Of a stretch of 64,000 nucleotides of DNA, positions 9,065 through 16,508 are shown one piece after another; position 1 is the stretch's first letter, and each line of letters opens with the position of its first letter. The notes beneath the pieces were generated by a model. It was not told the origin of the DNA and did not search any database. It worked only from the letters and a program-made list of their open reading frames with translations. The position numbers were made by a program, and so were the translations under genes. Source of the stretch: a virus. The stretch is from IMG/VR virus record IMGVR_UViG_3300014501_000002, positions 47,515 to 111,514 of that record; one strand, given 5' to 3'.

Positions 9065-9211
9065 TCATGACTTCTCCTTATACATCGCCTTATACATCGC
9101 CTTCTTGACTAGGTCGTCGAGAGTCTTGGCCGTATGCCACAAACCAGCTTCTCGTAGATCCAGGACCGCCTTTTGAATGCGGTGAATCGAGTTAATCTGT
9201 TCTCGGGTCAT
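9065..9211 (-). CDS. Small helical protein, 48 aa
   Basis: ATG overlaps the stop of the upstream 28-aa gene (ATGA), and its own stop overlaps ATG 9068. The C-terminus contains a direct repeat of the peptide KAMY from a duplicated 12-nt sequence. Function unknown. Confidence 0.55.
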   Translation of the reverse strand: MTREQINSIHRIQKAVLDLREAGLWHTAKTLDDLVKKAMYKAMYKEKS

Positions 9212-9294
9212 CGGAGCACTCCCACGAAGACAAATCCCCAGCTAATCAGAGTCTTGAACAGGTAGAACACGACCAGTAGTTTCTTCGATTTCAC
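9208..9294 (-). CDS. Single-span membrane micropeptide, 28 aa
   Basis: GTG start 9 nt after AAGGAGG. Sequence MKSKKLLVVFYLFK then a hydrophobic run ending FVFVGVLR: a positively charged N-terminus and one transmembrane helix. First gene behind the promoter at 9322-9350. Small phage membrane peptides often modify host membrane functions, but nothing specific can be claimed. Confidence 0.5.
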   Translation of the reverse strand: MKSKKLLVVFYLFKTLISWGFVFVGVLR

Positions 9295-9321
9295 AAAATG
9301 TGACCTCCTTCCATCATAGAT

Positions 9322-9350
9322 AGAATAACTCAGTCAAGGTGCAATGTCAA
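9322..9350 (-). promoter_or_regulatory. Sigma70-like promoter
   Basis: Leftward TTGACA - 17 bp - TATTCT, about 28 nt before the GTG start at 9294. A second TTGAC lies inside the spacer. Confidence 0.65.
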
Positions 9351-9356
9351 GTTCTT

Positions 9357-9611
9357 TTAGATACAAATGGAGTAAAACCCCACAGGCTCGGAACCGAGGA
9401 TCAGGAACACTCCAGCATCAGTATGCACACGCAGGACATCGAGAATACCGGAAGATGAGATTGAAAGTCGGCGCACGTCCTCTGGGAAAGAAAACGTGTG
9501 CTCGTTCCACAACTTCGTTCGACCGGCGTTCCAATCGTCGAGAGTTACGTACCCTAGTTCATTCCCGCACGCGAACCACTTCAGACCGCAGTAATCAATT
9601 GTGTTTGTCAT
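9357..9611 (-). CDS. Hypothetical protein, 84 aa
   Basis: TAGGAGG precedes the ATG. Beta-rich sequence with Trp and Cys (KWFACGNELGYVTLDDW), reminiscent of a small beta-barrel. No family recognised. It lies just after the terminator hairpin at 9636-9660. Confidence 0.6.
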   Translation of the reverse strand: MTNTIDYCGLKWFACGNELGYVTLDDWNAGRTKLWNEHTFSFPEDVRRLSISSSGILDVLRVHTDAGVFLILGSEPVGFYSICI

Positions 9612-9635
9612 GTTCCCTCCTAACTACATCTAGAA

Positions 9636-9660
9636 ATTTTAGGGCGGTGGGTCGCCGCCC
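9636..9660 (-). terminator. Intrinsic terminator-like hairpin
   Basis: Leftward GGGCGG-loop-CCGCCC followed by TAAAATTTCTA, directly after the exported-protein gene. A near-copy with the same tail sits at 10119-10150. Confidence 0.55.
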
Positions 9661-9671
9661 TAGACAACTGT

Positions 9672-10097
9672 TTAGAATACTATTGTGAGTCCGACATGAG
9701 CGCCAGGATAGAACGGATTGTACATGTAGTACGCCCCATCTGGGCCTTCATCCACGTAAACGCCGTCAGAATATGCCCAACCTACGGGCCATTCCTCGAA
9801 GTCGAACTGAAATCCACCATAGTAGAATCCCCATCCGCCGTCAATGCCGAACGGTGAACATACGAACACATGGCCTCGACCGAAATAGCGTCCGCGATAG
9901 TCGGCGTCAAAATGACGCCCATCGAAATGACCTCGTTCACGATCATGGTCTCCGCGAAATGCGCGATCGTCGCCTCTGTGCTGCTGTTGTGCGTGCTGAC
10001 CCCCTCGTCGATTCCCGCCTCCGTGTTCCTGGCGTTGCGCATAAACTGGCGCGGCCAGCAATGCCAATGTTAGTACAAATAGTACGATTGCTTTCAT
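9672..10097 (-). CDS. Exported Gly/Arg/His-rich protein
   Basis: 141 residues. A clear signal peptide (MKAIVLFVLTLALLAAPVYA) is followed by a His/Arg/Gly/Gln-rich segment (~21-75), then an aromatic domain (GGWGFYYGGFQFDFEEWP...YMYNPFYPGAHVGL). The composition resembles small exported proteins I associate with Acidobacteriota, which hints at the host. Flanked on both sides by intrinsic-terminator-like hairpins, so it may be a separately transcribed cargo gene acquired from a host. Role unknown; it probably acts in the periplasm or outside the cell. Confidence 0.7.
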   Translation of the reverse strand: MKAIVLFVLTLALLAAPVYAQRQEHGGGNRRGGQHAQQQHRGDDRAFRGDHDRERGHFDGRHFDADYRGRYFGRGHVFVCSPFGIDGGWGFYYGGFQFDFEEWPVGWAYSDGVYVDEGPDGAYYMYNPFYPGAHVGLTIVF

Positions 10098-10118
10098 TTG
10101 TTCTCCTTTGTGGTAGAA

Positions 10119-10150
10119 ATTTTAGGGCGGCCCTACACTCGGCGCCGCCC
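10119..10150 (-). terminator. Intrinsic terminator-like hairpin
   Basis: Leftward GGGCGGC-loop-GCCGCCC followed by TAAAATTTCTA. With the hairpin at 9636-9660 it brackets the exported-protein gene. Confidence 0.55.
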
Positions 10151-10243
10151 AACCGGTTTAACGTCTGACCGGTACTCGACGCGGGCCTTTACGTTGATCA
10201 GCCTATGTGGTGCGGGCGGCATTACCCGGTCGACACCTCGCAT
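10133..10243 (-). CDS. Possible 36-aa basic peptide
   Basis: MRGVDRVMPP then RLINVKARVEY and a basic end. There is no good ribosome binding site and the end overlaps the terminator hairpin, so support is weak. Nothing else is seen in this ~150-nt stretch. Confidence 0.25.
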   Translation of the reverse strand: MRGVDRVMPPAPHRLINVKARVEYRSDVKPVGRRRV

Positions 10244-10293
10244 AGCCAACGTCGTGCCCTTTTATCCTGAGCCCTCGATGAAGCATCACCAGT

Positions 10294-10467
10294 TTACCCA
10301 GGTAAATTCGTATGAACCTTTCGGACCTTAATCTTGATATCGCTGTTCCGGACCGAGAATTCGTTGCCTCGACTGTCCTTGATGCGGGACAGGATCGCGC
10401 CCGACGCCAGTATACACACCGGCAGTCCTTGAAAGAACGCCACCTCCACGGTTCGTGTCCCGGTCAT
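10294..10467 (-). CDS. Small beta-rich protein, 57 aa
   Basis: ATG overlaps the stop of the upstream gene (ATGA). Sequence alternates hydrophobic residues (VEVAFFQGLPVCILASGAIL) and ends in a basic stretch. Resembles a small OB- or SH3-like fold by pattern only; no family recognised. Confidence 0.5.
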   Translation of the reverse strand: MTGTRTVEVAFFQGLPVCILASGAILSRIKDSRGNEFSVRNSDIKIKVRKVHTNLPG

Positions 10468-10712
10468 TCGGCCTCCATCGGTGCATTCAGTTCACGCCTC
10501 ACGTCGGCCAGCCAATAGTGTGCAGCGCAAACATATGAGGGTTGCATATCATCGCACGGTGTGCCCTCGCAGTTGCCGCACATATAGCCGATGTAATCAG
10601 GCAAGAACTTTAAGCCTCGCCGCAATAGCTTTTCTGCGTTGCTCGTGTCTTTCGGAAAAGTGATCGGGCCGTTTTGGATAACCATATCTTTGTATCGAAT
10701 CACCTTAGTCAT
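10464..10712 (-). CDS. Hypothetical protein, 82 aa
   Basis: Contains MCGNCEGTPCDD and a later CAAHYW, a possible metal site. Overlaps both neighbours by 4 nt. Function unknown. Confidence 0.6.
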   Translation of the reverse strand: MTKVIRYKDMVIQNGPITFPKDTSNAEKLLRRGLKFLPDYIGYMCGNCEGTPCDDMQPSYVCAAHYWLADVRRELNAPMEAE

Positions 10713-10909
10713 GGTTTCTCCAATGTGTGCACGCCTAAAACTTCTCTACAATACTTCAGAAGCATCGTTCGGCATTCCTCTTCAGTACTGTAAGGTCCGT
10801 TTTCATCCGCCCACGTCTCTTCATAAAACCACCATGTACTGTCGGGATGTGAATGTACTGGGTCCGGAGGTTTCACGGAGTCGCAATCGTTTCTTTTTAA
10901 TTCACTCAT
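10709..10909 (-). CDS. Hypothetical protein, 66 aa
   Basis: Acidic, with WWFYEETWADENG in the centre and a C-terminal helix. The stop overlaps the next ATG. No family recognised. Confidence 0.6.
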   Translation of the reverse strand: MSELKRNDCDSVKPPDPVHSHPDSTWWFYEETWADENGPYSTEEECRTMLLKYCREVLGVHTLEKP

Positions 10910-11144
10910 AATTTTCCACCTCCATTACGGCGCTGGTTATAATTAACCGGCCGTCGGCTTTGTCGTGATAGGGCTCGCAGTTCAGGATCGCTGGGTAACC
11001 CAGTTGAATCTCCGGTATCTCAAGCAGCGCTCCGTTGTCGCCGCGCACGTATCCGGACTTTTCGGTCTCCGTGACGCGCGCCCACCGAAGATGCTCGGAG
11101 TCGATTTCGTAAATGCTTCCTGTACGAGTCTTGAATCGAATCAT
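10902..11144 (-). CDS. Hypothetical protein, paralogue of the next gene upstream
   Basis: 80 residues. The segment LLEIPEIQLGYPAIL matches LFEIPDIQMGHIY in the 74-aa protein encoded at 11141-11365, and both share an N-terminal beta-rich half. The pair looks like a tandem duplication. Function unknown. Confidence 0.6.
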   Translation of the reverse strand: MIRFKTRTGSIYEIDSEHLRWARVTETEKSGYVRGDNGALLEIPEIQLGYPAILNCEPYHDKADGRLIITSAVMEVENYE

Positions 11145-11365
11145 AGATCGCTCCTCAACACGCTGGCATCTATGTAGATATATCGCACCGGCACATGTTG
11201 GATTAGCATGGGCTCGAAGCCATCGATGTGTAACACGCGCCAGTTTGACCGATAGATGTGCCCCATTTGAATATCCGGTATCTCAAACAGCATTGCCTCG
11301 CGTCCAACCACGTATGTACGATATGGTGCGCCTGTTACAGTCGGTTGCGTAAGATGAATCGTCAT
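11141..11365 (-). CDS. Hypothetical protein, paralogue of the next gene downstream
   Basis: 74 residues, beta-rich, sharing the EIP-IQ-G core with its neighbour. Start and stop overlap adjacent genes by 4 nt. Function unknown. Confidence 0.6.
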   Translation of the reverse strand: MTIHLTQPTVTGAPYRTYVVGREAMLFEIPDIQMGHIYRSNWRVLHIDGFEPMLIQHVPVRYIYIDASVLRSDL

Positions 11366-11703
11366 ACGAATTTCCTCCCGTAAAACTTGATGATGACTTG
11401 TTCCATGCGCGCTTTGCCTGCTGGATTCGCGGAATGTACACGCACGCCGCCGCTCGGCCAGAATTGCGGATGTTGCTTCAGGAACAGGACGACATCGTAG
11501 CCGGACAGTTGGCCGTCTTCGTAAATCTTACCTAGGTAGCCGCCTAGGGTCATCTGACCTTCGGACAGGTCGTGGTCTAGCGACGCCACAGTCACCACTC
11601 CGGTACGGAATATGGAGACCGCTTCCTCCGCGGTCTTGGCCCAGTACCAATCCGGTCTGCCAAAATCCACCGGGTCACGGATGTCATCCAACCAAAGTTT
11701 CAT
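11362..11703 (-). CDS. Cyclic-phosphate-processing receiver (cREC) domain protein
   Basis: 113 residues covering a whole cREC domain: LWLDDIRDP at the N-terminus, the LDHDLSEG motif in the middle, GYDVVLFLK, and RVHSANPAGKARM near the end. The family looks like a response-regulator receiver. Aravind and colleagues linked it to RNA repair, where it is predicted to remove or process cyclic phosphates on cut RNA. Here it has no fused output domain. With the RNA ligase (21.4 kb) and RlaP-like protein (49.6 kb) it may belong to a dispersed RNA-repair set. The motifs are clear; the substrate is inference. Confidence 0.75.
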   Translation of the reverse strand: MKLWLDDIRDPVDFGRPDWYWAKTAEEAVSIFRTGVVTVASLDHDLSEGQMTLGGYLGKIYEDGQLSGYDVVLFLKQHPQFWPSGGVRVHSANPAGKARMEQVIIKFYGRKFV

Positions 11704-11893
11704 CGTTTTCCTCCATGTGAATCGTCAGGATTCGTCTACGAGATTCATTATCCACGAGCGCGTTGAAGATGTCAAGCCATTTTTTCATGTGTTTATTTGC
11801 CTCGTACATGTTGTGCACCTTCGGTTCGTCAAAAGTCGAGGTCCACGGCTCACCGACGCATTCTTCCGTGTGGAACCGGACGTCGAACTTCAC
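11684..11893 (-). CDS. Hypothetical protein, 69 aa
   Basis: Overlaps the cREC gene by 20 nt. A beta strand (MKFDVRFHTEE) is followed by a long helix (NKHMKKWLDIFNALV). No family recognised. Confidence 0.55.
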   Translation of the reverse strand: MKFDVRFHTEECVGEPWTSTFDEPKVHNMYEANKHMKKWLDIFNALVDNESRRRILTIHMEENDETLVG

Positions 11894-12078
11894 AGAGTTT
11901 TCCGAATTGCAGTAAAAAGACGATTCAAGGCATCGGCGTGATTTTGTGCGTCGTCCTTTAAACCGTATTTTATGCTACTCACAAATCCACCTGATCCGAT
12001 CACCACCCACGTGCTGCCTTCCCCGCAATTCGGACAACCTAGATGTTCATGCTGAACTTCGTATTTACCAGAGGTCAT
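11890..12078 (-). CDS. Hypothetical protein with CPxCG motif, 62 aa
   Basis: GCPNCGEG could be half of a zinc site. It ends in a helix. Overlaps both neighbours. Confidence 0.55.
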   Translation of the reverse strand: MTSGKYEVQHEHLGCPNCGEGSTWVVIGSGGFVSSIKYGLKDDAQNHADALNRLFTAIRKTL

Positions 12079-12463
12079 GGAACGCTCCTTGTTTAGCTTT
12101 ATCCATCATGCAATCCTGAAAAGCTACGCCGTGATCACCATCGGGCAACGGTTGCTCTACGTTCTCTTCGACCCACACGTGGCACATTTCGTGGATCAGG
12201 CTCTCCTGCGTCGTAACCGTCGCGAGATTCGTCACCGTGTCGATCTGAATTACATAGCGCTGGTCTATGACGCTGGTCAGCCCCATTGCTTTCCGCGACG
12301 TTAAATCGTCCCACTTAACGATTGTGTTCTGTGGCAGACTGTCCCCGAAGTACCGGATATTGTACCAAGCGTACCACGGTTGCAGCGCCAGGCGTTCCGG
12401 GCGGGCGTACAGTGCGGCGCCCATGAGAACGGACAGTATCGCGAGCATCCGAAGCATCTTCAT
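12065..12463 (-). CDS. Exported SprT-like metallopeptidase
   Basis: 132 residues. A hydrophobic N-terminus (MLRMLAILSVLMGAALYA) looks like a signal peptide or anchor. The body has the SprT-like pattern: WYNIRYFGDSLPQNTIVKW, then the zinc-binding HEMCH (HExxH), and a downstream HGVAF segment where the third ligand may lie. SprT-like enzymes are zinc peptidases; those of eukaryotes cut DNA-protein crosslinks. An exported version would act in the periplasm or on cell-envelope targets, perhaps in lysis or exclusion. A second, cytoplasmic-looking relative lies at 12721-13083. Confidence 0.7.
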   Translation of the reverse strand: MKMLRMLAILSVLMGAALYARPERLALQPWYAWYNIRYFGDSLPQNTIVKWDDLTSRKAMGLTSVIDQRYVIQIDTVTNLATVTTQESLIHEMCHVWVEENVEQPLPDGDHGVAFQDCMMDKAKQGAFHDLW

Positions 12464-12711
12464 ACGGACCAGTTGTACTTGATCACAGGAACCGGAACCG
12501 CCACGGATTCCGCGACGCTAAATACCCCGTATTCCTCATGCCGGTTTAAAATGAACGCATTCGTGTATTTGCACGGATAGGATTCTAAGTGCTCCCGAGC
12601 CTCGACTGCGGACCTAAAATTTCCTAGGGTGCGGAATCTATTGCACAAAATTTCGTTGTTCGGATCGTAAATAATTAACGCAAATTGCTTGATTGCTCCA
12701 TTGTCTCTCAT
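12460..12711 (-). CDS. Hypothetical protein, 83 aa
   Basis: Alternating pattern (FALIIYDPNNEILCNRF) followed by a helix and beta strands. No family recognised. It lies between the two SprT-like genes. Confidence 0.55.
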   Translation of the reverse strand: MRDNGAIKQFALIIYDPNNEILCNRFRTLGNFRSAVEAREHLESYPCKYTNAFILNRHEEYGVFSVAESVAVPVPVIKYNWSV

Positions 12712-12720
12712 GGTTCCTCC

Positions 12721-13083
12721 TTAGAGTAAATTGTCGTACGCGCCGATTCGAATCAACCGACGTTTGTTCGCTTCGAAAGTCTCATCATGATGCACATGCA
12801 ACCCGGCCGCCAGATGGAGCATTTCATGCTGCAGGACGATGAACACGATCCTCCGGCCGCAGTTCCATACCGCCTTGCTGAACGTGATCTTATAGTACAG
12901 CAACGCGTGCGCCTGATCAGCCATGCGTGCACACTCTCCGGACTGGCCGTAACCCATTCGATCCACTCCGAAGGTTACGTTCTTCGGTAGCGAGTCCGAG
13001 AAGCACATCCGATTGATCTGTGCGTACCGCCGTTGCACATCCTTAACTGTTACTCGGCGTACTCGCTTCCGTGGTTTGACCAT
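12721..13083 (-). CDS. SprT-like metallopeptidase, cytoplasmic
   Basis: 120 residues. A basic N-terminus is followed by VQRRYAQINRMCFSDSLPK, the typical SprT entry, and by the zinc motif QHEMLHLAAG (HExxH) with HVHHDETF downstream. No signal peptide. Could be a zinc peptidase acting on DNA-bound proteins. It shares the fold and the FxDSLP core with the exported relative at 12065-12463. Confidence 0.7.
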   Translation of the reverse strand: MVKPRKRVRRVTVKDVQRRYAQINRMCFSDSLPKNVTFGVDRMGYGQSGECARMADQAHALLYYKITFSKAVWNCGRRIVFIVLQHEMLHLAAGLHVHHDETFEANKRRLIRIGAYDNLL

Positions 13084-13273
13084 GTTCCTCCTTGTCTTCG
13101 GGCCAGATTTGGGGAATCAGGAGCCGCGTAATGTCTCGGCCGTCGTCACTTGTGAGTAGCGGCGCCGCGTACACGTTCTCTTTCAGGATCATGCCGCCGC
13201 GCTTGAACCGCTCTGGATACGCGTCCCAATTGTCTCCGTACCGCTCTTTCATTCTGTCGCCGATGTTGTCCAT
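13043..13273 (-). CDS. Hypothetical protein, 76 aa
   Basis: Start set at ATG 13273 because AAAGGAGG precedes it. Begins MDNIGDRMKERYG, followed by an amphipathic middle and an acidic tail. Overlaps the SprT-like gene by 41 nt. No family recognised. Confidence 0.55.
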   Translation of the reverse strand: MDNIGDRMKERYGDNWDAYPERFKRGGMILKENVYAAPLLTSDDGRDITRLLIPQIWPEDKEEHGQTTEASTPSNS

Positions 13274-13283
13274 GATGCCTCCT

Positions 13284-14360
13284 TTAAATATTTGTGTCGA
13301 GCAGTGCGAGCAGTGCCACTTTCTCGTAATCTTGATATACGCTAAAGGCCGCACTGTCTCCTAATTTGAAAAGTGTCGTTGGTTCCTTGATTTGCTTGAT
13401 CCCACCGTCTTCCACTGCCTTTAAAAATTTCTCCACGTAGCTCGTATTCTTGATATCGAATATCCGGGTGTAGTTCATCGTCGCGAACTCCCGGAACCAA
13501 CCGCTACACAGATTCGTACATATACGCATAAGCGCCCAATCGAATGCATCTTGCGAGTTGGAAATCTTCCCGCCCGCGAAAAGCATCGGGATGATGCACC
13601 GTTCAAGAGCAATCACGTACGCCTCTTCGAGCACGCCTCGGCATTGGTCATCGATCGGTAACGCGAAGAACTTTTCCTTCGAACATTTAACTGAGCCCTC
13701 GGGCTCGCCGTCCTTCTTGTAATACGTGAACATTGGGCGGGTTCGGTACGCCATGACCTGATGGATTTCATCGTGCACGAAAGTCTTGTTGGACACATTG
13801 TCGTTGAAGAATTCACCGGCCACTTTATTGAGACTCGGAGTCTTCAACTTCCCTTCGCACAATTCAGTCTCACCTTCTCGGATTTTGGTGATTAACGGGA
13901 GGCGGTCCACAAGTTGATATGGGCGGGCACCGGGATATCCACCAAGGTGTTCGTGCATGAGCATCAGGTCTTGAATGTGTTTCTTCCACGCGCGCGGGTA
14001 ATGCCGGTGCGCTTTCTTGATCGAATACAGCACTTCCAACGGCGCGTAGATCATTTTGATCGGGGCACCATGCGCTCTGAACAAATAGCGTGTGAATGGG
14101 TTTGTTTCCGCGACGTAACTCATGTACATTCTGCCGGATTCAGACTGGTGAAGCATTTCAAATTCAACAGTCACATTATTGGCATGCTCGAATCCTTGCC
14201 ATTTGTACTCGGCGATTTGTTTTAGCGCGAGCCCGTTGCCGTCCGCGTAGTCGTTCATTTCCGCCTCGGTGCAGATTACGTCTAGGTCGGCGGGCACCCG
14301 AAACGGTTGCCTTAGACTGAACATAACCTGCGCCAGAGCGGTGCTACCGATTACGAGCAT
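13284..14360 (-). CDS. Nucleotidyltransferase-fold protein
   Basis: 358 residues. The N-terminus has the signature of the polymerase-beta/NTase fold: GSTAL, then ADLDVI, and later VTVEFEML, where the third acidic residue could sit. Such proteins transfer a nucleotide to RNA, protein or small molecules. The ~250 C-terminal residues are helical and include MYAPLEVLYSIKKAHRHYPR. I recognise the general type from phages but not a specific function. Start and stop overlap neighbours (TAATG upstream). Possibly linked to RNA end processing, given the cREC gene nearby. Confidence 0.6.
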   Translation of the reverse strand: MLVIGSTALAQVMFSLRQPFRVPADLDVICTEAEMNDYADGNGLALKQIAEYKWQGFEHANNVTVEFEMLHQSESGRMYMSYVAETNPFTRYLFRAHGAPIKMIYAPLEVLYSIKKAHRHYPRAWKKHIQDLMLMHEHLGGYPGARPYQLVDRLPLITKIREGETELCEGKLKTPSLNKVAGEFFNDNVSNKTFVHDEIHQVMAYRTRPMFTYYKKDGEPEGSVKCSKEKFFALPIDDQCRGVLEEAYVIALERCIIPMLFAGGKISNSQDAFDWALMRICTNLCSGWFREFATMNYTRIFDIKNTSYVEKFLKAVEDGGIKQIKEPTTLFKLGDSAAFSVYQDYEKVALLALLDTNI

Positions 14361-14929
14361 TAATAGCTCGGCTTGTACGACGAATTGTACGAATATTCCG
14401 TCGCCGTCCCGATTTCGGACTCCTTAAGGTCTTCCTCGTCGATATTGATGTTGAACGGAAGTCCGGCCGCGAGAGCGTCCCGGTTGAGCGCATAGATCAG
14501 TTCGGCCGTGGGCTCGCTGGTAACGTCGTTGTTCCGAAAATCGGCCAGGATTTTATCCAGCCGCTTGTACGCCTCGATGATTGTGAGTTTCTTGGGTGCC
14601 ATGTATTCCTCCTTTGGTTTCGATAGAATTTTATTCAAGTTCCCGAGAAAAGTCAACATGTAAGATGGTGCGTCGTGCATCGTTGACAAATTCGGCATAG
14701 ACTCTTTCAGTTCGGTCATGGTGAGTTGCCGGTAGCCGATCAACTTGGACAGGTAGTCCTTGTCAACCAATTCTATGCCGTCCGGAGCGATGATTATCGG
14801 CACACTGAATGTCATGTTCAGTATCTTACCTGCCTTCTTTAGTCTCTCGGCGGCTTCGGACGTCTTGACTACCAGGATATCTCCCGGCGCCAACTTAAGC
14901 TGTTTTACTTCGTGAGTAGTCACGGTCAT
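14360..14929 (-). CDS. Hypothetical protein, 189 aa
   Basis: The N-terminal half is alpha/beta (LKLAPGDILVVKTSEAAERL). The C-terminal half is acidic, ending in a Tyr/Ser-rich tail. Coupled to both neighbours by overlapping start and stop codons. No family recognised. Confidence 0.6.
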   Translation of the reverse strand: MTVTTHEVKQLKLAPGDILVVKTSEAAERLKKAGKILNMTFSVPIIIAPDGIELVDKDYLSKLIGYRQLTMTELKESMPNLSTMHDAPSYMLTFLGNLNKILSKPKEEYMAPKKLTIIEAYKRLDKILADFRNNDVTSEPTAELIYALNRDALAAGLPFNINIDEEDLKESEIGTATEYSYNSSYKPSY

Positions 14930-15153
14930 AGCCCTTCCTTTTCCACGCGTCGTTGTACTTCCTTAATGTGTTCACATTTCATGCGTGGATGAAACATCTT
15001 GTGCGTACAGTCGCACCGGAACGTGAGCCCAGTACCCCGACGGCTGGCCGTCACTAGATGACGGCTTAGGGGATTCGATCGGGATTCGGTCTCCGCGTAA
15101 AGCACGATCCCCGATTTGGCATCCTTCGCTCTCTTGAACCGATAAATTTTCAT
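14926..15153 (-). CDS. SWIM-like zinc-finger protein, 75 aa
   Basis: CDC followed 13 residues later by CEH fits the CxC...CxH pattern of SWIM zinc fingers, which bind DNA or proteins. The remainder is basic. First gene after the promoter at 15170-15198. Confidence 0.55.
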   Translation of the reverse strand: MKIYRFKRAKDAKSGIVLYAETESRSNPLSRHLVTASRRGTGLTFRCDCTHKMFHPRMKCEHIKEVQRRVEKEGL

Positions 15154-15169
15154 GTGCCCTCCATCACCG

Positions 15170-15198
15170 AGTCTATGTTAATTTCGAACCCTTGTCAA
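15170..15198 (-). promoter_or_regulatory. Sigma70-like promoter
   Basis: Leftward TTGACA - 17 bp - TAGACT, about 17 nt before ATG 15153. The -35 overlaps the stop of the upstream gene. Confidence 0.7.
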
Positions 15199-15794
15199 GC
15201 TTTTTCTTCATCTCTCGTTATTTCGGCCCCGACATACCTGCCGCCGATTTCAGTCGTCGAAGACAAATATTCTACGCTCCCGGCGACCGCAGCTTCTGTT
15301 CGCGCTTCAATCTCATCATACGACATGCCGTCCGGATCAACCCATTTTCCATCTGTGGTCGACACAAACTTGAATATGCCGTGCGGGTCCGTATCCCATC
15401 CACCGCGATTTAAGTATTCCACGGCGATTTCCTCAACCTGGCCGAGGTAGTTCGTCGGGCACGTGTGTTCATTATAGTGGTATCGTTGATGTTCGGCATA
15501 CTCTTCTAGGCTATCTTTCTGGCAATGCCTGTATTTCCACGCGTTCAGTGTGAGTCGGATTCTTGGAACCGTATCAGACATAAGAACCACCGTGACTGGT
15601 GTCTCTACTTCGCCGCTCGGAGACACTGTCATTTCTACGAACGCGCCCAACCGTTTTCCTCGGACGTACACGTGACATTGATTGCAGGCCCAGGGACCGA
15701 AAGCGGAGTTGGCCGGTATCTGGTCGATCTGGAATTCTCCATCCTTGCAGTTCGGGCATTGCGCATACAGCTTCACAATCGGTCGCGTGACCAT
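15195..15794 (-). CDS. Zinc-ribbon protein, 199 aa
   Basis: An N-terminal zinc ribbon is visible (CPNCKDGE then ACNQC, residues ~13-39), followed by beta-rich and acidic helical segments. No enzyme motif. Function unknown. Confidence 0.6.
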   Translation of the reverse strand: MVTRPIVKLYAQCPNCKDGEFQIDQIPANSAFGPWACNQCHVYVRGKRLGAFVEMTVSPSGEVETPVTVVLMSDTVPRIRLTLNAWKYRHCQKDSLEEYAEHQRYHYNEHTCPTNYLGQVEEIAVEYLNRGGWDTDPHGIFKFVSTTDGKWVDPDGMSYDEIEARTEAAVAGSVEYLSSTTEIGGRYVGAEITRDEEKA

Positions 15795-15991
15795 CAGTAT
15801 TTCCTCACGCGCAAAAGAGCATGAAGTTCCTTTAAGAGCTCAGCACGACCGGCTTCCATAGCTCGGTCGAGAAGCACCGCGATTTCTTCGGTGACCTTGA
15901 CAGTAACCGTGTTGTTACTTTCGGGAGAGTATGTATACGTGCACTGCCAGTCATTCAATTCTGGACCCGCTTTGTAAATTTGGAACGTCAT
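15794..15991 (-). CDS. Hypothetical protein, 65 aa
   Basis: N-terminal beta hairpin and C-terminal helix (LLDRAMEAGRAELLKELHALL). ATG overlaps the upstream stop. No family recognised. Confidence 0.55.
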   Translation of the reverse strand: MTFQIYKAGPELNDWQCTYTYSPESNNTVTVKVTEEIAVLLDRAMEAGRAELLKELHALLRVRKY

Positions 15992-16173
15992 AATTCCTCC
16001 ACTTCGATCACTTCGAATTTGTTTCCTGATTCTTCGATGTCATACCACGTGCGTAAGCAACGGGTGCACACATTGTCGGACAGCGAATGCCTGTACGTCG
16101 TGATCTTCTTACCGTCCGCGGTATACGTTAGTTTACGCGCGCACGGACTTTCGAATCTAAGTTCTCCAGTCAT
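15988..16173 (-). CDS. Hypothetical protein with CxxC, 61 aa
   Basis: Contains SDNVCTRCLRTWYD, possibly half of a metal site with the earlier Cys. Overlaps both neighbours. Confidence 0.55.
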   Translation of the reverse strand: MTGELRFESPCARKLTYTADGKKITTYRHSLSDNVCTRCLRTWYDIEESGNKFEVIEVEEL

Positions 16174-16508
16174 TATTCCACCTTTCCGAGTGTCCGGGAA
16201 TACTCTTTATATTTTTCGATCTTATCCCACTTAGCGTTCTTAATCTTCACCAATTCTATAGGGCTCACAGACGGGATCTCTCCGCAAAATGTTAGAAAAT
16301 CGATTATCGCGAGAAGATCGTTGATTTCGCCACGCAGCCGCTGCGCATTGGTCTTCCTCATTTCATCCGTCATCGCTCGGCCCGCATTGATTACGTTCGT
16401 CGCCTGGGATTCCTCGGCGCCGAATTGAATCTGTTTCAGGGCACGCTGTGCAACTTCGGTGCACTCTTCGGCAAGCTTCGTGAGTAAGAACTGTGCGTGA
16501 TCAAGCAT
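16173..16508 (-). CDS. MazG-like NTP pyrophosphohydrolase
   Basis: 111 residues. The pattern KLAEECTEVAQRALKQ plus EINDLLAIIDFL fits the all-alpha NTP pyrophosphatase (MazG/dUTPase-2-like) family, whose acidic residues hold Mg2+. Phage MazG proteins hydrolyse (d)NTPs or lower ppGpp-type signals. One domain only, so probably a dimer or tetramer. Coupled to the upstream 40-aa gene by TAATG. Confidence 0.65.
   Translation of the reverse strand: MLDHAQFLLTKLAEECTEVAQRALKQIQFGAEESQATNVINAGRAMTDEMRKTNAQRLRGEINDLLAIIDFLTFCGEIPSVSPIELVKIKNAKWDKIEKYKEYSRTLGKVE

Noticed and set aside
9943-10152. Long frames overlapping the exported-protein gene on both strands
   Set aside because: Shadows of a Gly/Arg/His-rich coding region; no ribosome binding sites or plausible protein composition.
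13043-13273. MDNIGDRMKERYG as a tRNA-His guanylyltransferase N-terminus
   Set aside because: Only the first few residues are reminiscent; the catalytic motifs are absent in the 76-aa protein.
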